In this document: positions 61,335 to 64,000 of the stretch, one piece after another
Numbering within the stretch: the stretch's first letter is position 1
How the letters are laid out: each line of letters opens with the position of its first letter
Assembly: GCA_014804755.1 (NCBI GenBank)
Contig: JAAUZE010000005.1
Location: 62,001-126,000 of the forward strand
Origin: Lachnospiraceae bacterium
Lineage (GTDB): Bacteria; Bacillota; Clostridia; Lachnospirales; Lachnospiraceae
DNA: 64,000 nt
Direction of reading: 5' to 3'
Program-made: the position numbers and the translations under genes
Notes under the pieces: model-generated
What the model saw: only the letters and a program-made list of their open reading frames with translations
The model's database searches: none
What the model was told of the DNA's origin: nothing

Positions 61335-63326
61335 CTAATGTTTTAACAAATCGCGTATAAACCGGGACATTTGTAATTTTTGATCGCCCTGCTTATGAAC
61401 ACATGTCATAAGCAGGGTTTTTCTTGCCCTTGTCATCGCTACATAAAGCAGCCGGCGCTCTTCCTCGATTTCCTCAGGCAGAAACGCTTTTTTATGCGGG
61501 ACAACGCCTTCATTCAAGCCGGGCAGCACCACATGATCAAATTCCAGTCCCTTACAGGCATGCATCGTAATCACCCGGATCGGACTCTCCACCGCCTCTC
61601 CCGCCTGCATCGGGAGTATCCGCCCGTCCGCGGCCGCGCGAAGCCATTCTTTGTGATCCCGCATCTCTTTTGCTTCTCTGCTAAGCGCCCCAAGCACAGC
61701 GAGCGCCTCCTGCCGCGCCTCACCGCCTCTGAGCGTTTCCTCCGGCAGCGCACGTTCATATCCGATTCCTCTGCAAAGATAGGCAAGCGCCGCAAACGGC
61801 GGAAGGCACGCCAGGCACTGCATCTGCTCCAAAAAGAGAAGCAGTGTCTTTCTCATCTTCTCATTTCCCTCGTAAAATCGGACGAGTGCTTCCACGCTTC
61901 CGCCGCTTTCAATGACCGCATGTCTGCTCACGGCGCGATACGGTTTATTGATCACACGGAGCATGGCCTCAAAGTTCTCCTGCGCGGATGTACTTCGAGC
62001 GGTTTCCATGCATGTTGGCGCGGACGCAGCTTTGGCGGTTTCCGCCCCGTTCCGTGTATGCGAAACCCCGATTGCAAGCGTCAGATATGCAAGCACATCC
62101 TTTGCGACGGGATGCACATACAAATTTTCCGTGCGGCGGCTATGCGCGGCAGCAATACGAATACCTGCCTGTCCGAGGAAACGCTCCGTCTCCGCAGCCT
62201 GCGCGTTCGTCCGCACAATGACCGCCGCCGTCTCATTCTCCGGCAAACGGCGAAGCGCCTCACAGATTGTATGCATCTGCGCGCTTTTTTCCGTACAGAC
62301 TGCGATCCGCACGATCCCGTCCGCCGCATTCCCCGCCGTAATCTCTTTATCGTAACGCAGTTTATTGTGCATGATCAAATGCTTTGCAGCAGTCACAATC
62401 TTTCGTCCGCTACGATAATTGACCGTCAGGTAACATGTCCGTATCTTGGGATAATAGGAATGCAGCGCAAGCATCAGCTTCGTATCCGAGCCTCGAAAAC
62501 CATAAATGGACTGATCTTCATCTCCCACCATGAACAGATGATTCCGCGGCGCTGCGAGCAAGCGCAGGATGGAAAACTGTATCGGGCTGACGTCCTGAAA
62601 TTCATCCACGAGCAGATAGCGGTATCTGTCCCTCCAGTAGGCAAGAATTCCCGCATTCCGCCCGTCCCGCAACAAACGCCCGCAGAGCCCTGTGATATCC
62701 TCAAAATCAAGACCACCGAGTTCTCTGCATGCCTCGCAGTATTCCGCCCATATCTCATCCGCCGCAGCTTCCTCATCCGTATCGTTTCCCGCCTCAGCGG
62801 CTGCGTGTTCCGCCTCCATGCCGTTTCCCGCCTCAGCGACTGCGTGTTCCGCCTCCATACGGTTTTTACGTTTGCTGATATAAGCGCTCACCTGTTCCAA
62901 ATCCGGAAACCGTGCGCGTCTGTCGTTTGTTTGATTGACTATTGTGGTCAATATTTGTTTCTTCTCTTTTTCGGATAAAATCTTTAGCGGTTGTCCCATC
63001 CCATATCCGTCAAGCTTCGCTCCCATTTGCAGGGATTCCTTCAAAATACGCAAAAATACGGCATGAAAGGTACCGAAGGTCACCTCGGTATCCTGTTTTC
63101 CGCAATTTTGCAGATAGCGGTCCCGCATCTGCTCCGCTGCGGAGCGCGTGAATGTCACGACAAGGATGTGCTTTGGCGCAACACCATGTCTCTTAATCAG
63201 TGCGCCGATACGCAGCGTCAGTACCTTTGTCTTGCCGGAGCCCGGCGGCGCAATGACAACGCAGGGGCCATCCGTATGCATCACAGCATCCGACTGCCCC
63301 CTGTTCAACTGTTCGTTTTGATTCAT
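61335..63326 (-). CDS. UvrD/PcrA-like ATP-dependent DNA helicase
   Basis: The 663-residue protein has the superfamily 1A motifs: Walker A PPGSGKT (27-33), LVDEFQDVSPIQ, GDEDQSIYGFRGSD, LTVNYRSGRKI, TMHACKGLEFDHVVLPGLNEG and LLYVAMTRAR. It is about 80 residues shorter than typical PcrA and has a two-copy Glu/Ala repeat in the 1B region, so it is a paralogue rather than the main PcrA. It unwinds DNA 3'-5' in repair or recombination. The start at 63326 is the ATG nearest to the conserved N-terminus; the frame runs upstream into gltX without a ribosome site. Confidence 0.9.
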   Translation of the reverse strand: MNQNEQLNRGQSDAVMHTDGPCVVIAPPGSGKTKVLTLRIGALIKRHGVAPKHILVVTFTRSAAEQMRDRYLQNCGKQDTEVTFGTFHAVFLRILKESLQMGAKLDGYGMGQPLKILSEKEKKQILTTIVNQTNDRRARFPDLEQVSAYISKRKNRMEAEHAVAEAGNGMEAEHAAAEAGNDTDEEAAADEIWAEYCEACRELGGLDFEDITGLCGRLLRDGRNAGILAYWRDRYRYLLVDEFQDVSPIQFSILRLLAAPRNHLFMVGDEDQSIYGFRGSDTKLMLALHSYYPKIRTCYLTVNYRSGRKIVTAAKHLIMHNKLRYDKEITAGNAADGIVRIAVCTEKSAQMHTICEALRRLPENETAAVIVRTNAQAAETERFLGQAGIRIAAAHSRRTENLYVHPVAKDVLAYLTLAIGVSHTRNGAETAKAASAPTCMETARSTSAQENFEAMLRVINKPYRAVSRHAVIESGGSVEALVRFYEGNEKMRKTLLLFLEQMQCLACLPPFAALAYLCRGIGYERALPEETLRGGEARQEALAVLGALSREAKEMRDHKEWLRAAADGRILPMQAGEAVESPIRVITMHACKGLEFDHVVLPGLNEGVVPHKKAFLPEEIEEERRLLYVAMTRARKTLLMTCVHKQGDQKLQMSRFIRDLLKH
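62783..62860 (-). repeat. Two 39-bp tandem repeats inside the helicase gene
   Basis: Units 62783-62821 and 62822-62860 differ at two or three bases and encode a duplicated 13-residue EAEHAxAEAGN segment, probably a surface loop. Confidence 0.9.
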
Positions 63327-63438
63327 ATATGACCCGTTTTTCGCTCTCCCGGGTACTGCCAATTGTCTGCCGATTTCCCCCTCGGTCAGACTTCGTTTTT
63401 CACAAACCTGTATGCGGTTTGGTTTGGCCCCTATACCG

Positions 63439-64000
63439 CTACCGCAGCATCTCAATTCCCTTTCGAATGCGTGCAAGGCTCTCCTCTTTGCCGAGCAGCT
63501 CCATGATCTCCGTGGCGCCTGCCGGTGTCATCTGCTTTCCGGAAACCGCAGTACGGATCGGCCACAGCACATAGCCGTTCTTGTATTCATTGCTCTGCGC
63601 ATAGTCGGTAAGCAGCGCATACAGCGCATCATTGCTGTAATCCTCCTGCTTTTCCAAAAGCGGCAGAAGTTCCGTTAAAACTGCCAGGGACGACTCCTTG
63701 CTTGTTTTCATTTTTTTATGCGCGTATATTTCCGTGTCATATTCCGGTAATTCGTTAAAGAAATCGACCAGCTCCGCAATGTCAGGTAATACCTCGATCC
63801 TTGTTTTTACCATCGCGGCGATCTTGCGCAGATCCAGCTTTCTCGTGAGTGCTTTCTCAAGATAAGGCAACGCCATCTCATAAAAGCGCTCCTCATCCAT
63901 CGCTTTTAAGTACTCGCCGTTCATCCATCTTAATTTGTTAATGTCAAATACCGCAGGCGACTTGCTGATACGGCGGTAATCAAACTTCTCAATCAGCTCC
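63439..64000 (-). CDS. gltX: Glutamyl-tRNA synthetase, C-terminal part (5' end off window)
   Basis: The frame is open to the window edge, so at least 187 residues are visible. The phrase FDINKLRWMNGEYL and the C-terminal WPIRTAVSGKQMTPAGATEIMELLGKEESL are characteristic of the anticodon-binding half of bacterial GluRS. The catalytic half lies beyond the right edge. It is transcribed towards the helicase gene, 112 nt away. Confidence 0.93.
   Translation of the reverse strand, partial: ELIEKFDYRRISKSPAVFDINKLRWMNGEYLKAMDEERFYEMALPYLEKALTRKLDLRKIAAMVKTRIEVLPDIAELVDFFNELPEYDTEIYAHKKMKTSKESSLAVLTELLPLLEKQEDYSNDALYALLTDYAQSNEYKNGYVLWPIRTAVSGKQMTPAGATEIMELLGKEESLARIRKGIEMLR

Noticed and set aside
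61380..62978. A 532-residue plus-strand frame
   Set aside because: It is antisense to the helicase gene, whose motifs are complete; no ribosome site or domain was seen on the plus strand.

Overview
The window reads as a piece of a Firmicutes chromosome, most likely class Clostridia and family Lachnospiraceae. The signs are moderate GC in the core genes, strong AGGAGG-type ribosome sites, a T-box leader in front of tyrS, a class B sortase with BspA-type leucine-rich-repeat substrates, and several families I associate with Clostridia (DUF1292, DUF5662, VTC/DUF4956, small Cys/Gly-rich proteins). This rests on family recognition; no 16S gene is present. Nearly all genes lie on the minus strand. 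The plus-strand exceptions are three small genes at 11.4-12.8 kb, an AEC transporter, exodeoxyribonuclease III and a DUF1292 gene.

Layout: 1-1.1 kb, a truncated isopropylmalate/Re-citrate synthase-family gene behind a promoter-operator. 1.2-11.2 kb, a cell-surface locus: sortase B, two very large LRR proteins ending in [ST]PxTG sorting motifs, then a signal-less subtilisin. 11.4-12.8 kb, a small plus-strand operon with a Cys/Gly-rich protein. 12.9-19.6 kb, tyrA, PilZ, T-box/tyrS and a membrane GGDEF protein. 19.7-26.9 kb, a two-component system, a membrane-anchored protein and an ABC exporter. 27.0-31.2 kb, pgeF, yraN, an FlhB C-domain homologue and leuS. 31.4-34.0 kb, a chemoreceptor with a double haemerythrin. 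34.1-36.6 kb, divergent MATE and AEC transporters.

36.7-40.9 kb is a clearly AT-rich island with three overlapping or closely spaced genes: a DUF262 protein, an HEPN-family protein with an R-x4-H motif, and a single-chain nuclease-like/methylase/specificity protein. It looks like a horizontally acquired antiphage or restriction system. Its promoter carries a perfect palindrome that matches the Gram-positive LexA core. This is the best candidate for an undescribed system here.

41.7-44.4 kb holds an ABC exporter with DUF3021 and LytTR regulators; the LytTR promoter has two direct repeats that fit the LytTR-binding consensus. 44.5-47.8 kb holds a VTC-domain protein, DUF4956 and a carbohydrate-binding-like surface protein. 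48.1-55.7 kb holds a nitroreductase, an unknown protein, a small alarmone synthetase with a repeat-rich leader, and a second two-component/ABC module with a GNAT and a metallo-hydrolase. 55.9-61.3 kb holds exodeoxyribonuclease III, a lactonase-fold protein, DUF5662, a GlgX-like GH13 protein whose catalytic motifs all look destroyed, and DUF1292. The window ends with a UvrD-like helicase and the 3' part of gltX. No tRNA, rRNA, CRISPR array or insertion sequence was seen.
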